DNA of 18,895 nt from Clostridia bacterium (GTDB taxonomy: Bacteria; Bacillota; Clostridia; Christensenellales; CAG-917), in NCBI GenBank assembly GCA_900754695.1, contig CAAEDU010000058.1, forward strand, positions 1 through 18,895, read 5' to 3'. Positions 17,863 through 18,895 of the stretch are shown here, piece after piece (position 1 is the stretch's first letter; every line of letters starts with the position of its first letter). Below the pieces are notes generated by a model. That model was not told where the DNA came from. It did no database searches and worked only from the letters and a program-made list of their open reading frames with translations. A program made the translations under genes and the position numbers.

Positions 17863-17932
17863 ATGCCGCCTTGCACCGCTCCCGCCGCGGGGTGTCTCAT
17901 CGTGAAAATTTCGCATATTTTTTTGACGGGGG

Positions 17933-17961
17933 TTGAAAATAAAGTTGGCTTATACTATAAT
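17933..17961 (+). promoter_or_regulatory. Promoter of the six-helix membrane protein gene
   Basis: TTGAAA (17933-17938), 17-bp spacer, TATAAT (17956-17961). Transcription would start near 17968; the short leader contains CGGCG-CAT-CGCCG, a small hairpin just ahead of the ribosome binding site AGGTGAT (18001-18007). Confidence 0.85.
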
Positions 17962-18010
17962 GTCCTACGAAAAAACGGCGCATCGCCGCCGCGTAAATTG
18001 AGGTGATATA

Positions 18011-18532
18011 ATGGCAAAAAAGATCCAATCCACCGCCAAGGTGACTGACAACAGCGTCATGCTGTGCCTGCTCTTCATCGTCATGGGCGTGCTCTTCGTC
18101 TGGCTGGAAGCCGGCGTCGCCGCCATCGCAATGATGACCATCGGCGTCATCGCCACCGTCCTCGGTCTCTTCGAGCTCTTCCACAAAAACTGGATCATGG
18201 GCATCATCGAGCTGCTCATAGGCATCGCGCTCATCATAGTCGCGGCGCTCGCTCCCGATGTAGTCATCCTCATCCTCGGCATCGCCATCCTGCTCTTTGC
18301 CGTCCTCGTGCTTGTCATGGGGCTCAAGAGCTTCAAAGGCATGGCTGCGGTCTCCAAAGTGCTCTACATCCTCACCATCCTCCTCGCCCTCGTCGTCGGC
18401 ATCCTCTTCATCGTTGCCTACGCCGTCAGCGGTGTAGAAGGCATCTTCATCGCCATCGGCGCCATCAGCCTCGCCGTCGGAGTGGTGATGTTGGTGAAGG
18501 CAGCCCTGACCAGCGGTCGCACCGCCGTCTGA
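18011..18532 (+). CDS. Six-helix integral membrane protein, DUF308/HdeD-like (tentative)
   Basis: A 173-residue protein that is almost entirely membrane helices: after a short polar N-terminus (MAKKIQSTAKVTDNS) come hydrophobic stretches at about 16-34, 36-55, 61-80, 83-104, 113-137 and 141-166, rich in Ile, Val, Leu and Gly. Paired short helices with little loop, and a charged KNW or KSFKGM between pairs, recall the DUF308/HdeD family of small membrane proteins, some linked to acid stress. No catalytic motif is visible, so the name rests on layout alone. It has its own promoter and a good ribosome binding site and is followed directly by the tandem hairpin array, the first hairpin of which may serve as its terminator. 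Confidence 0.75.
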   Translation: MAKKIQSTAKVTDNSVMLCLLFIVMGVLFVWLEAGVAAIAMMTIGVIATVLGLFELFHKNWIMGIIELLIGIALIIVAALAPDVVILILGIAILLFAVLVLVMGLKSFKGMAAVSKVLYILTILLALVVGILFIVAYAVSGVEGIFIAIGAISLAVGVVMLVKAALTSGRTAV

Positions 18533-18537
18533 GCGTG

Positions 18538-18895
18538 CTATTTGGCGCAGAACTTTGTCAGCACCCCTTTTTCGGCTCGTTACGTACGCCTAAGTACGCG
18601 CCTCACCGAAAAAGGGGTGCTTTCGCGTTCTGCATCCAAATATCGCGCTCAGACCTTCGGGCACTATTCGGCGAATTGCTGTGTCAAGCGCCTGCGGTCT
18701 GAACAGTCACGTACGGAAAAGTACGCTCCTGTCCATCCCGCAGGCGCTTTCCTTGCACTTCATCCGAATATTGCCCTCAGACCTGAGCGCGCTATTCGGC
18801 GAACAACATCGTCAAAGGCACCCTGTGCGGGGTCCCCGCCGAAAAAAGTTTCGGTGGGGTAATTCTGCGGGTTACGTACGACTAAGTACGCGCCC
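18538..18895. repeat. Tandem array of long hairpins, ~127-bp period, continuing past the window
   Basis: Three units begin with TATTYGG at 18539, 18665 and 18793 (periods 126 and 128). Units 1 and 2 each fold into one long hairpin: TATTTGG/CCAAATA (18539, 18636) or TATTCGG/CCGAATA (18665, 18764); then GCAGAAC/GTTCTGC or GAATTGC/GCACTTC with one mismatch; then a 15-bp stem (18561-18575 with 18606-18620) or an unrelated 12-bp stem (18686-18697 with 18738-18749). The tip of every unit, including unit 3, is CGTAC, six bases, GTACG. A 22-base spacer with CTCAGACCT separates units. Unit 3 carries an extra hairpin CCCCGCCGAAA/TTTCGGTGGGG (18834-18859) and is cut by the window end. No gene is credible here. 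Confidence 0.8.

Noticed and set aside
18542..18862. 106-codon frame across the hairpin array.
   Set aside because: It exists only because the repeat lacks stops; the stems change in ways that keep pairing, not codons.
18539..18895. CRISPR array.
   Set aside because: The repeated parts are long hairpins with self-complementary variable arms, not short constant repeats separated by unique spacers.

Overview
The window is GC-rich bacterial DNA, most likely from an uncultured Bacillota (Clostridia-like) organism. The clues are strong AGGAGG-type ribosome binding sites, sigma-A-type promoters with 17-bp spacers, fused ATPase-permease exporters of a kind common in Clostridia, a Na/phosphate cotransporter with a PhoU tail, and a YpsC-like THUMP methyltransferase. 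This placement is inference; there is no rRNA or tRNA in the window.

Layout. Positions 1-1010 hold no credible gene. They contain palindromes, bulged-hairpin repeats and copy A of a ~300-nt structured element. A large MacB/FtsX-type ABC exporter (1011-4247, minus) follows, with a consensus promoter inside a dyad. Divergent from it is a small RNA-modification and translation-quality operon: tcdA, a THUMP methyltransferase gene broken by one extra G, and dtd (4530-6928). Next come a nitroreductase, a low-molecular-weight tyrosine phosphatase and a small membrane protein with a coiled-coil tail (7155-8558), then an AlkD-like protein (8595-9281) and a LacX-type aldose epimerase (9502-10383).

The interval 10384-10896 has no gene. 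It carries a terminator and, on the minus strand, copy B of the ~300-nt element. From 14622 down to 10897 on the minus strand lies a phosphate operon: Na/Pi cotransporter with PhoU domain, OmpR-type response regulator and PhoR-like kinase. A Pho-box-like direct repeat sits just upstream of its promoter. Divergent from this operon is a second fused ABC exporter (14922-17807), a paralogue of the first, then a six-helix membrane protein (18011-18532).

The window ends in a tandem array of long hairpins with a ~127-bp period (from 18538, running off the end). Pairing in these stems is kept while their sequence changes.

The two strongest unexplained signals are non-coding. One is the pair of inverted ~300-nt elements (568-871 plus, 10589-10888 minus), whose nested helix shows compensatory changes. 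The other is the tandem hairpin array at 18538-18895. I do not recognise a named family for either.
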